Assembly: GCA_035570275.1 (NCBI GenBank) | Contig: DATMNI010000233.1 | Location: forward strand, 1 to 64,000 | Reading direction: 5' to 3' | DNA from: DATMNI01 sp035570275 | GTDB lineage: Bacteria > Acidobacteriota > Terriglobia > Bryobacterales > Bryobacteraceae | DNA length: 64,000 nucleotides | Part shown: positions 25,229-32,852 of the stretch, piece after piece | Numbering within the stretch: position 1 is the stretch's first letter | How the letters are laid out: each line of letters opens with the position of its first letter | The notes under the pieces: generated by a model | The model's database searches: none | What the model saw: the letters and a program-made list of their open reading frames with translations, nothing else | Told to the model about the DNA's origin: nothing | Program-made: the position numbers and the translations under genes

Positions 25229-28200
25229 GTGCACAGAATCTCTGCGTCCGCCCTGCTGGTTGTGTTCGCGGCGCTTCTCGGCGCCCAATCCACCAGCGCG
25301 TCTCTTTCCGGTCACATCACCGATCCCTCCAACGCCCTGATCGCGGACGCGAAGGTCGCTGCCATCGGCACCGGCACCAATGTCCGTTATCAAACATTGA
25401 CGCGCGGCTCGGGCGATTACTACCTGGCGAACCTCCCGCCCGGCACGTATCGCCTTGAACTCGAAAAGCCCGGCTTCAAGAGGTTGATCAAGCCGGCTGT
25501 CATCCTTCACGTTCAGGATGCAATTACAATCGACTTTGAGATGGCCGTCGGCGACACCTCGGAGACGATTACCGTGGAAGAAGGCGCCCCTCTGGTGAAT
25601 ACCGAGTCGGGGACGGTCAGCACGGTGGTTGACCGCACGTTCGTCGAGAATCTTCCCCTGAACGGCAGAAGTTTCCAGACCCTGATCATGCTTGCGCCGG
25701 GTGTGGTTGTGACTCCCACCGCGTTCAACGACCAGGGACAGTTCAGCGTAAATGGACAACATGCGGACGCGAATTATTTCACGGTGGATGGCGTCAGCGC
25801 CAATTTCGGTGTCACCGGCTACATCACACTGATGCAGACCGGTAGCGGAGCGTTACCCGCGCTCAACGCCTTGGGCGCGACCAACAGCCTTGTGTCGGTG
25901 GATGCCATGCAGGAGTTCCGCATTCAGACCTCTTCGTTTGCTCCGGAGTTCGGACGCACTCCCGGTGCCCAGATCTCGATCGTGACGCGCTCCGGGACCA
26001 ACGCCTTTCATGGCGCTCTGTTTGGATATTTCAGGAATAATGCACTCGACGCCAAGGACTGGTTTACGAATTTCAATGGTCTGGCGAAACCCGCGGAACG
26101 GTCCAATGACTTTGGCGGTGTTCTCGGCGGCCCTATCCGCAAAGACAAGACTTTCTTCTTTTTCTCCTACGAGGGCCTGCGGTTGCGCCAGCCGTCGACG
26201 CAAGAGACTGCTGTCCCGGACACGCCGTCGCGGCAGCAAGCTCCCGTTGGCATGCGTCCATACTTGAACGCTTATCCACTGGCGAACGGCCCCTCACTTG
26301 GGTCTGGACTGGCCCAATTCAACGCCAGCTACTCGAATCCTTCTACGCTTAACGCCTACAGCATCCGGGTGGATCATGCCATCAACCCGAAACTCAGCCT
26401 CTTTGGCCGCTACAATTACTCGCCGTCCAGCCTGGACCAACGAGGCCCAAATTTTTCTTCTGGTTCCGTCCTCAGCACGACGAATTCGCTTTCATCCTCC
26501 CTACAAACCGGAACGGCCGGCCTCACCCAGCTCATCCGGCCCGGAATCAGCAACGAACTGCGGGCGAACTACAGCAATCAAAGAATTGGCGTCAGGTACT
26601 TCCTGGATGATTTCGGCGGTGCGGTGCCGCCTCCCGATTCCCTCTTATTTCCCGCCGGATACTCGTCCACCAATGCCATTTTCTTAATGGTCATCTCAGG
26701 CGTCGGAGAGTACGGCCAGGGCAAACAGGGCACGAACGAGCAACGCCAGATCAATCTCGTGGACAATCTATCGCTGATCAAAGGCGGCCACCAATTCAAA
26801 TTCGGCGTGGACTATCGCTGGCTCAGCCCTTTCAGCAGTCCATATTCCTACGAGCAATTTGTGCTTTTCTCGGCGGTGGCGGTCGTGCCTGGAGGCGCTC
26901 TCTCGGGAACGGCGTCGTTCGCCCAAGCTATTGGCTTTCAAGCAAGCGCCCTCCTGTCCAAGAATTTTTCGCTTTATGGCCAGGACACCTGGAAAATGAC
27001 ACCGCGATTGACCGTGACTTACGGCTTGAGGTGGGACGTCAACCCGCCGCTCAAGGGCAAAAACTCAGCCGACGAGCCATTCACTGTAGTGGGGTTGAAC
27101 AATCCCGCGACGACGACCCTGGCGCCTCGCGGCACTCCGCTATACCAGACAACCTACGGGAACGCGGCGCCCAGGTTGGGCGTCGCCTGGCAACTCGGCG
27201 CCAGACCAGATTGGGGCGCCACCATCCGCGCGGGAGTTGGAGTGTTTTACGATCTCGGGCAAGGGTCGCTGGGAGGCGTCTCCAGCTACTTTCCATTCAT
27301 TGCCAGTAAGATTCTTCCGGCGCCAGCGCCGTTTCCCTTAAGCCCCCAGGACGCCGCTCCGCCGGCCATTACGGTCAATCCTCCCGTCACCACGATCCTG
27401 GTAGCCGACCCTCATCTAAAGCTTCCGCGGAGCTATCAGTGGAATGTCGCGGTGGAGCAGTCCCTGGGAAGCAGTCAAAGCCTGTCTCTCACTTACATCG
27501 GCGCTGTCGGGCGGGACTTGCTTCGAGTAACTGCATTCTCTAATGTCAATCCTAATTTCCCAAGTGTCTCGCTAACCAACAACACGGCAACCTCGGACTA
27601 CCATGCGCTACAACTCAAGTTTCAGCGGCGTCTGTCGCACGGGTTGCAGGCCTTGGCGTCATATTCTTTCTCTCACTCGATTGATCTTGCCTCGACGGAT
27701 GCAGCGATCTACCTCAACACCCCAGGCACAATAGCCAGCCCAAATATAGACCGCGGGGATTCCGATTTCGACATCCGCCATTCTTTTACGGCCGGCGTCT
27801 CCTACGATCTGCCCTCACCCGGATCACAGAAGGCTGTCCATGCAATATTGGCAGGCTGGTCGCTCAACGGGTTCGTTTTAGGCAGGTCGGCGCCGCCCGT
27901 GGACGTTGTGGGAGCCATTTCCTTTGCCGCTGGCGTCGCTCTCTCTTCCCGGCCGAACCTAAACCCTGGAGTCCCGATCGAGCTCTACGGCAACGGATAT
28001 CCCGGCGGCAAGATATTCAACAGAGCCGCTTTCACGGCAGTGCCCGCCGGCCAGCAAGGCGACTTCGGCCGCAATGTTCCGCGAGGCTTCAACGCCACGC
28101 AGGCGGATATCGGCGTGCAGCGGATCTTTCGTGTCGCCGAGCACGCGGGGCTTCGTTTCCGCGTCGAGTTCTTCAACATCCTGAACCACCCGAACTTCGG

Positions 28201-28357
28201 CAGCCCCACCAACAGCCTGACCAACGCGCTCTTCGGCCGGTCGACACAGACGTTAGCGAACGCACTCGGCTCCGGCGGCGCCAATGGCGGTTTCGACCCG
28301 CTCTACCAGATCGGCGGCCCCCGGTCCATCCAGTTCGCCCTCAAACTCCAGTTCTAG
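25229..28357 (+). CDS. Oar-type TonB-dependent outer-membrane protein, module 1
   Basis: The GTG at 25229 starts a clean signal peptide (HRISASALLVVFAALLGAQS); a GTG at 25184 is also in frame. The ~1042-residue protein has an N-terminal carboxypeptidase-regulatory domain (SLSGHITDPSNALIADAKV to about residue 100), a plug-like region (ENLPLNGRSFQTLIMLAPGV, GTNAFHGALFGYFRNNALDA) and a long barrel ending SIQFALKLQF. Oar-like proteins are abundant in Acidobacteria; some act in adhesion or uptake, but most are untested. It is divergent from the propeller kinase and regulator at 21.4-25.1 kb, which suggests that this pair regulates it. Confidence 0.9.
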   Translation: MHRISASALLVVFAALLGAQSTSASLSGHITDPSNALIADAKVAAIGTGTNVRYQTLTRGSGDYYLANLPPGTYRLELEKPGFKRLIKPAVILHVQDAITIDFEMAVGDTSETITVEEGAPLVNTESGTVSTVVDRTFVENLPLNGRSFQTLIMLAPGVVVTPTAFNDQGQFSVNGQHADANYFTVDGVSANFGVTGYITLMQTGSGALPALNALGATNSLVSVDAMQEFRIQTSSFAPEFGRTPGAQISIVTRSGTNAFHGALFGYFRNNALDAKDWFTNFNGLAKPAERSNDFGGVLGGPIRKDKTFFFFSYEGLRLRQPSTQETAVPDTPSRQQAPVGMRPYLNAYPLANGPSLGSGLAQFNASYSNPSTLNAYSIRVDHAINPKLSLFGRYNYSPSSLDQRGPNFSSGSVLSTTNSLSSSLQTGTAGLTQLIRPGISNELRANYSNQRIGVRYFLDDFGGAVPPPDSLLFPAGYSSTNAIFLMVISGVGEYGQGKQGTNEQRQINLVDNLSLIKGGHQFKFGVDYRWLSPFSSPYSYEQFVLFSAVAVVPGGALSGTASFAQAIGFQASALLSKNFSLYGQDTWKMTPRLTVTYGLRWDVNPPLKGKNSADEPFTVVGLNNPATTTLAPRGTPLYQTTYGNAAPRLGVAWQLGARPDWGATIRAGVGVFYDLGQGSLGGVSSYFPFIASKILPAPAPFPLSPQDAAPPAITVNPPVTTILVADPHLKLPRSYQWNVAVEQSLGSSQSLSLTYIGAVGRDLLRVTAFSNVNPNFPSVSLTNNTATSDYHALQLKFQRRLSHGLQALASYSFSHSIDLASTDAAIYLNTPGTIASPNIDRGDSDFDIRHSFTAGVSYDLPSPGSQKAVHAILAGWSLNGFVLGRSAPPVDVVGAISFAAGVALSSRPNLNPGVPIELYGNGYPGGKIFNRAAFTAVPAGQQGDFGRNVPRGFNATQADIGVQRIFRVAEHAGLRFRVEFFNILNHPNFGSPTNSLTNALFGRSTQTLANALGSGGANGGFDPLYQIGGPRSIQFALKLQF

Positions 28358-28441
28358 TAACGCGGGCCTCCTGGCCCCGCCCCAAAGCGCGCGCGCCGCT
28401 CCGCGGTACCACAACCGAGGTATCCCCTCCTTCGCCTGACT

Positions 28442-28472
28442 GGTTAATCGAAAACACCTCAATCTCGTGATG
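28442..28472 (+). promoter_or_regulatory. Recurrent bipartite promoter-like element, copy A
   Basis: GGTTAAT at 28442-28448, 17 bases (with an AAAACACCTC core) and CGTGATG at 28466-28472. The same spacing and boxes recur at 30385, 30793, 44366, 46090 and, on the minus strand, 40776. The -35-like box begins exactly 63 bases before the ATG at 28505. The layout resembles an ECF-sigma promoter; that function is inferred. Confidence 0.6.
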
Positions 28473-28504
28473 ATCTTTGCCGCCGTAAGGCTCATATTGA
28501 GGTC

Positions 28505-28795
28505 ATGAGTTCGGCAATATTCGCAATCCGAGATATTCCGCGGCCCAGGTCTCGGCGAAATCCGGCGATGACCGGGTCGCCAAGGTCAATCGGCGATGCC
28601 GGGCTCCGTCTCTCGAGCACTCCCCTGTCGGATCCAGCCGAAATCCTCCTACGAATGCCCGCCCAGGCCATTTCGCCTGCACTGCTCGAATTGCTCGACG
28701 TCCTGTCGAGCCCCATCCTGCTGACGACACACAGTCCCGCGGGGGAGTTGCGAGAGAAGACACCGGCCAGGGCCGCGCTGTCCATGGCGGCATGA
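28505..28795 (+). CDS. Possible small protein downstream of element A
   Basis: This 96-codon frame begins ATGAGTT at the same distance from the promoter-like element as the small gene at 30448, and the 100 bases before both are clearly homologous. The product is not clearly protein-like: basic and Pro/Ser-rich at first, then a hydrophobic stretch (ISPALLELLDVLSSPILL). A minus-strand frame covers the same DNA with no better claim. The conserved leader is the main argument that something here is expressed; it may be an RNA or a short leader ORF. The rest of 28358-29058 holds nothing else I can call. Confidence 0.3.
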   Translation: MSSAIFAIRDIPRPRSRRNPAMTGSPRSIGDAGLRLSSTPLSDPAEILLRMPAQAISPALLELLDVLSSPILLTTHSPAGELREKTPARAALSMAA

Positions 28796-29058
28796 CCGGT
28801 CGGGAGGGAACCGCCCGCCGCCACGCTCCACCACAATCCCTCCAATGTTGACTGCCTCAATGGCGGCACTCCCCATTCCCCCTCCGGTGTTACCCCAATT
28901 TCATCCCATTTCGTGATTCGCTTTCGTCCACACCCGCACATACTGAAATTGAGCCAGCGCCCGAGGCTAAGTCGGGGGGCGATCTAAGAGTCGAATTACC
29001 ACAGCTTCAACTCATAACACTGGCGAGGCTAATCCCTGAAGAAACGAGTCACACAACA

Positions 29059-29772
29059 ATGAAAATCAACTTACGTGCATGGTGTTTGGGCGCCGCCCTG
29101 GTGCTTATGGGTTCCACGGTCATTCCGGCGCGGGCCGATCAATGGAACAAAGAGACGCGTCTGGAAATCAACCAGCCGCTGGAAATTCCGGGCAAGGTTC
29201 TGACGCCCGGGACTTACATATTTAAGCTCGCCGATAGTCAGAGCGACCGGAATATCGTCCAGGTCTGGTCGGTCGACGCCGGTGGCCGCCGGAAGTTCGT
29301 CACCACCGTTTTCGCGGTCTCCGACTACGACATGGAAACGCCGGACAAAACGATCATCCGGCTTGAAGAGCGCCCGTCGGGTAGTGCCCAGGCGATCCAC
29401 AGTTGGTTCTATCCGGGCGAAAACACGGGCTGGCAGTTCGTCTATCCGAAGTCCGAAAGCTTCCAGCTAGCCGCGGACCGCGCTGCCGCCGAGCCGCCCG
29501 CGCCCGTCGCCGCCGCGCCGGTTCTCCCGGACCCGCCGGTCGAAACCCTGGTCCAGGAGCCCCCCGCGGAACCCACGCTCGTGGAGTCAGCCGTAGTCGA
29601 AGAGGAAGCGCCGGTCCTCATTCCCGGCGAGACTTCGGATCCGGATAATGACCTCGATTCCACGCTCCCCGAAACCGCCGGCCACTCGATCACCGAACTG
29701 GCTGCCGGCATCGCCACGCTGGGACTTGGACTGCTGACCGTCTTAGCCGGCCGCCGCCGTGCGGAGGCCTGA
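29059..29772 (+). CDS. Exported protein with C-terminal LPETA sortase-sorting signal
   Basis: This is a 237-residue protein. Residues 1-26 are a signal peptide. Residues 27-150 form a beta-rich domain (TRLEINQPLEIPGKVLTPGT, TVFAVSDYDMETPDKTIIRL, SWFYPGENTGWQFVYPKSE) that I know as a common unnamed acidobacterial exported domain. A Pro/Glu/Ala-rich linker follows at 155-200. The end is a classical cell-wall sorting signal: LPETA at 203-207, a hydrophobic span and RRRAEA. LPxTA fits class D-type sortases, and a sortase gene follows directly. It is therefore the probable dedicated substrate. The anchoring target in a two-membrane cell is unknown. Confidence 0.82.
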   Translation: MKINLRAWCLGAALVLMGSTVIPARADQWNKETRLEINQPLEIPGKVLTPGTYIFKLADSQSDRNIVQVWSVDAGGRRKFVTTVFAVSDYDMETPDKTIIRLEERPSGSAQAIHSWFYPGENTGWQFVYPKSESFQLAADRAAAEPPAPVAAAPVLPDPPVETLVQEPPAEPTLVESAVVEEEAPVLIPGETSDPDNDLDSTLPETAGHSITELAAGIATLGLGLLTVLAGRRRAEA

Positions 29773-29785
29773 ACCGCGGCCGTCC

Positions 29786-30340
29786 ATGCCATCAAAGAGC
29801 GTCTTATTCTGGCTGGGCAGCGTCCTGATTCTCGTGGGCGCTGCCCTGCTGGCCGTCTATGGCGGCAACGTGTACCGCTCCGCCGAGGCGCAGAAGGCCG
29901 CGAAACAGCAGCTGAATTCGCCCCAGGCGATTCCGCCGGCCGTTCGTCGTGGCGATGTGCTCGGCGAGCTCTCGATCCCTCGCCTCCATCTCTCCGTCAT
30001 GGTCTTCGAAGGCGATGACGAGGGTATCCTGAAGATCGGCGCCGGCCACATTCCCGGCACCGCGCTCACGCCCGGCGAAGGCAACATCGGCATCGCCGCG
30101 CATCGCGATACCTTCTTCCATCCGCTGCGCCTCATTCATCCGCGCGACCAGATCGCGCTGCGAACCCCCGCCGGCACGTCGCGCTTCGCCGTAACCACTA
30201 CCGAAATCGTGCCGCCCTCGCGCACCCAAGTTCTGGCCCCGTCGCCCGGCCGCGACCTGACCCTCGTGACTTGCTACCCCTTCATCTACATCGGCCACGC
30301 CCCGAAGCGCTTCATAATCCACGCCCAAAAAATCCCCTGA
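29786..30340 (+). CDS. Class D-like sortase
   Basis: From the ATG at 29786 this is 184 residues; an in-frame GTG at 29759 overlaps the upstream gene. Residues 5-26 are an N-terminal membrane anchor. The catalytic triad of sortases is complete: His106 in IGIAAHRDTFFHPL, Cys163 in LTLVTCYPF and Arg175 in APKRFII. A GELSIPRLHLSVMVFEG segment opens the sortase barrel. It lies 13 bases after a gene whose product ends in LPETA plus a membrane span. Sortases cleave the Thr-X bond and transfer the protein to an amine; the acceptor here is unknown. Confidence 0.87.
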   Translation: MPSKSVLFWLGSVLILVGAALLAVYGGNVYRSAEAQKAAKQQLNSPQAIPPAVRRGDVLGELSIPRLHLSVMVFEGDDEGILKIGAGHIPGTALTPGEGNIGIAAHRDTFFHPLRLIHPRDQIALRTPAGTSRFAVTTTEIVPPSRTQVLAPSPGRDLTLVTCYPFIYIGHAPKRFIIHAQKIP

Positions 30341-30384
30341 CCCCGTCCCTACCGCAAGCGAGGTATCGCCCCATCCGCCTCCAC

Positions 30385-30415
30385 GGTTAATCGAAAACGC
30401 CTCAATATCGTGATG
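30385..30415 (+). promoter_or_regulatory. Recurrent bipartite promoter-like element, copy B
   Basis: GGTTAAT at 30385-30391, 17 bases and CGTGATG at 30409-30415, exactly 63 bases from the first box to the ATG at 30448. Similarity to copy A extends from about 30359 to 30451, including a GAGGTATC block before the first box and CTCATATT before the ATG. Confidence 0.6.
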
Positions 30416-30447
30416 AGGTTTGCCGCGTAATGGCTCATATTCAAATC

Positions 30448-30708
30448 ATGAGTTGCTCGACAAATTCCCTCGGACCATGGATCGGCATGGAGCACTACCG
30501 GTTCCACTGTGCGGAGCAGTGGCCGGATGGTCCCCATAGGGACGCAGTGCTCGCAGCCATTTATTCCACATTGCAGCGCCTCGAAGCGGCCGCAGCGGAC
30601 GTACCGGCGGCCTGCATGGTCTGTGCGCGCCGGAAAACCCTCGCGCCCGTGATCATGTTCCCATCCAGGCCGAAGAGTTCCTCCGCCGCCCTCCCGTCGG
30701 CGGCATAA
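30448..30708 (+). CDS. Small cysteine-containing protein under element B
   Basis: The ATG at 30448 gives 86 residues; 30430 is an alternative in-frame start. The first part looks like a real protein (GPWIGMEHYRFHCAEQWPDG, then a helix VLAAIYSTLQRLEAAAADV), followed by CMVCARRK, a CxxC pair that could bind metal or sense redox. Codon usage is GC3-rich like its neighbours. I recognise no family. Placement 33 bases after the -10-like box, and next to a peroxidase gene with the same element, suggests a stress role; that is inference. Confidence 0.55.
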   Translation: MSCSTNSLGPWIGMEHYRFHCAEQWPDGPHRDAVLAAIYSTLQRLEAAAADVPAACMVCARRKTLAPVIMFPSRPKSSSAALPSAA

Positions 30709-30792
30709 GATCAAGATAAGGACGCCTGCTCGCCACTTCTCGTGACATGCACAGCCGTACCTCGAACGTGTTACCCGCTGCTCCACCTCGCT

Positions 30793-30823
30793 GGTTAGCC
30801 GGCGAATCCCCATTGGCGGGATG
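30793..30823 (+). promoter_or_regulatory. Recurrent bipartite promoter-like element, copy D
   Basis: GGTTAGC at 30793-30799, 17 bases and CGGGATG at 30817-30823. The first box again begins exactly 63 bases before the start codon, here that of the catalase-like gene at 30856. The flanks are less conserved than in copies A and B. Confidence 0.55.
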
Positions 30824-30855
30824 ATTCAAATGGCGCAATCCCACATAGTAAAGAC

Positions 30856-31797
30856 ATGACCCCAACCAAGACCCATAGCAATCAACTTGCCGAAGAAGTT
30901 CTTCAGGTTTTTGACGATCTCAACGGGCCGCAGCCAGGCTTCCGGCCCGGGCACGCCAAAGGAATTCTCATCGCCGGAAGATTCACTCCGTCGCCCGCCG
31001 CGGCCTCGCTCACGCGCGCCCCGCATATCCAGCGCGCTTCCACCCCGGTGACCGTCCGCTTCTCCGATGCCACGGGAATCCCGGCGATACCCGACAACGC
31101 GCCCGAAGCCAGCCCGCGCGGCATGGCAGTCCGCTTTCACCTTGCCGAACACGTCCATACCGACATCATTTCGCACTCCGTGGATGGATTTCCCGTGCGA
31201 ACTGCCGAGGAGTTCCTCGAGTTTCTGACCGCCGCGCGTGACAGCGGTCCCAGCGTGGTGAGTCCGAAGCCCATCGAGGTCTTCCTCGGCGCGCATCCGG
31301 CGGCCCTGGCCTTCGTCCAGGCGCCCAAACCGGCGCCGGCCAGCTTTACCGGCGAAACGTTCTACGCGGTGAACGCCTACCGCTTCACCAACCAAAAGGG
31401 GATCGGCCGTTACGGACGCTACCGGATCCGGCCCGAAGGCCCGAGCCGGTATCTCGATACCGAAGCCGCCGCGCGCCAGGCGCCGGATTTTCTGTTCGAC
31501 GAAATCAAATCGGCTCTCGACAAAGGCCCGCGGAAGATGCGCATCGCGGTTCAGCTCGCGGAGAATGGCGACGTTACCGGCGACTCCACCGCTCACTGGC
31601 CCGCCGGCCGTCCCGAAGTGGACTTCGGTACGGTAGAGCTGATAAGCGTTCTTCCCAATCAGGAGGCCGAACAGCGCCACATCATCTTCGATCCCATTCC
31701 GCGAGTCGATGGGATCGATCCGTCAGACGACCCTCTGCTTGAGCCCCGGGCCGCCATCTATCTCATGAGCGGCCGCCGCCGGCGCACGGGGCGGTGA
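30856..31797 (+). CDS. Catalase-related peroxidase (SrpA-like)
   Basis: This 313-residue protein is a minimal catalase-fold heme protein: PGFRPGHAKGILIAGRFTPS near the N-terminus with the distal His, VTVRFSDATGIP, SPRGMAVRFH and NAYRFTNQKGIGRYGRYRIR. It lacks the extra domains of full catalases. There is no signal peptide, so it is cytosolic. Small catalase-like proteins of this group usually work as organic-hydroperoxide peroxidases. It is preceded by element D and followed three bases later by a DUF2934 gene, so the two are probably co-transcribed. Confidence 0.87.
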   Translation: MTPTKTHSNQLAEEVLQVFDDLNGPQPGFRPGHAKGILIAGRFTPSPAAASLTRAPHIQRASTPVTVRFSDATGIPAIPDNAPEASPRGMAVRFHLAEHVHTDIISHSVDGFPVRTAEEFLEFLTAARDSGPSVVSPKPIEVFLGAHPAALAFVQAPKPAPASFTGETFYAVNAYRFTNQKGIGRYGRYRIRPEGPSRYLDTEAAARQAPDFLFDEIKSALDKGPRKMRIAVQLAENGDVTGDSTAHWPAGRPEVDFGTVELISVLPNQEAEQRHIIFDPIPRVDGIDPSDDPLLEPRAAIYLMSGRRRRTGR

Positions 31798-31800
31798 GCC

Positions 31801-32076
31801 ATGGAGAACCACGCCATGCAGGAACTCGACCTGGAAGAAGTGCGCACCAGAGCATATCTGTTTTGGGAGGAGCGCGGCCGTCCCGAGGGATCGGCCGATG
31901 AAGACTGGTTCCGCGCCGAGCAGAGCGTCCGCGACGAGCAGAGCGTCGGCGACGAGCAGAGCGTCCGCGCCGAGCAGAGCGTCCCCGACGATCGCGCGCG
32001 CCCCCAGCCGCCGGCGCTGCGCCGCAGGCCGTCCAGGCCCGCCGGGAAGGCCGCCGCGGCGCGGGCAGCCTCCTGA
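31801..32076 (+). CDS. DUF2934 protein with an inserted tandem-repeat tail
   Basis: Residues about 10-40 match DUF2934 (VRTRAYLFWEERGRPEG, ADEDWFRAEQ), a short domain common in Acidobacteria and Proteobacteria with no known function. It is followed by four copies of a six-residue unit of the form (D/A)EQSV(R/G/P), then a basic Ala/Pro/Arg-rich end. The repeat is encoded by an exact 18-bp array. The protein is small, soluble and probably disordered after residue 40. It is co-transcribed with the catalase-like gene. Confidence 0.75.
   Translation: MENHAMQELDLEEVRTRAYLFWEERGRPEGSADEDWFRAEQSVRDEQSVGDEQSVRAEQSVPDDRARPQPPALRRRPSRPAGKAAAARAAS
31918..31989 (+). repeat. 18-bp tandem repeat, four units
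   Basis: Four near-identical 18-bp units, each beginning GAGCAGAGCGTC and differing only in the last six bases, lie in frame inside the DUF2934 gene. The unit length is a multiple of three, so copy number can change without a frameshift. Confidence 0.85.
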
Positions 32077-32197
32077 GACCGCTCTCCGTCATCCCTCAAA
32101 TGTGGTACTTGCGAAGTCCGCGCTGGGGTGATTCCGCGGCTGTTTCCTTCTGGTACTCTCCAGTTTGACGACGGAGTGCCGTCTTCCAAGGTGTGTG

Positions 32198-32839
32198 ATG
32201 GAACTCACAGATCGACAATCACCCGGCATCAGAATCTTGAGCGTCGACGACCACCCGCTGCTGCGCGAGGGAATCGCCGCCATCATAAACAGCCAATCGG
32301 ACATGACCCTCGCGGCCGTCGCCTCCACCGGCAAAGAGGCCATCCAGAGATTTCGCGAGCACCAGCCCGACGTCACCCTGATGGACCTCCGTCTCCCGGA
32401 CGTGAGCGGAATCGAGGCGCTCATCGCCATCCGCACGGAATTTCCAGAAGCCCGCGTCATCATGCTCACTACGTTCAACGGCGATGTCGACATCCAGCGC
32501 TCGATGAAGGCGGGCGCGCACGGATACCTGCTCAAGAACACGCCCCGCAAAGAGCTGCTCGATGCCATCCGCAAGGTCCACTCAGGCAAAAAGAGCGTGC
32601 CGCCGGAGGTAGCCGCTCAGCTCGCCGAGCATTTCAGCGCCGAGCGGCTCACGGACCGCGAAGTCGAGGTACTGCGGCAGCTCGCCGGCGGCAACCGGAA
32701 TAAGGATATCGCCGGCAATCTGTTCATTTCCGAAGAGACCGTGAAGGTGCATGTCAGGCACATCATGGAAAAATTGGGCGCCATCGACCGCACGCAGGCG
32801 TTGGCGATTGCTGCGCGTCGCGGAATCATCGTGATCTAG
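32198..32839 (+). CDS. NarL/FixJ-type response regulator, module 2
   Basis: I use the ATG at 32198 (MELTDRQSPG, with AAGGTG upstream). The 213-residue protein has acidic pair Asp17/Asp18 (SVDDHPLL), phospho-acceptor Asp63 in TLMDLRLPD, Lys113 in GYLLKN and a LuxR helix-turn-helix (DREVEVLRQLAGGNRNKDIA, EETVKVHVRHIMEKLGAIDR). It is followed after 13 bases by an Oar-type receptor and then a propeller kinase, so it is very likely that kinase's partner. A weak copy of the recurrent promoter-like element (TGGTACT, 17 bases, GGTGATT at 32103-32133) may lie upstream. Confidence 0.9.
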   Translation: MELTDRQSPGIRILSVDDHPLLREGIAAIINSQSDMTLAAVASTGKEAIQRFREHQPDVTLMDLRLPDVSGIEALIAIRTEFPEARVIMLTTFNGDVDIQRSMKAGAHGYLLKNTPRKELLDAIRKVHSGKKSVPPEVAAQLAEHFSAERLTDREVEVLRQLAGGNRNKDIAGNLFISEETVKVHVRHIMEKLGAIDRTQALAIAARRGIIVI

Positions 32840-32852
32840 GGAGCCCGTGCTA

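Noticed and set aside
28492..28941. Minus-strand frame of 149 codons in the spacer before the sortase genes
   Set aside because: No domain and poor composition; the conserved leader on the plus strand points the other way.
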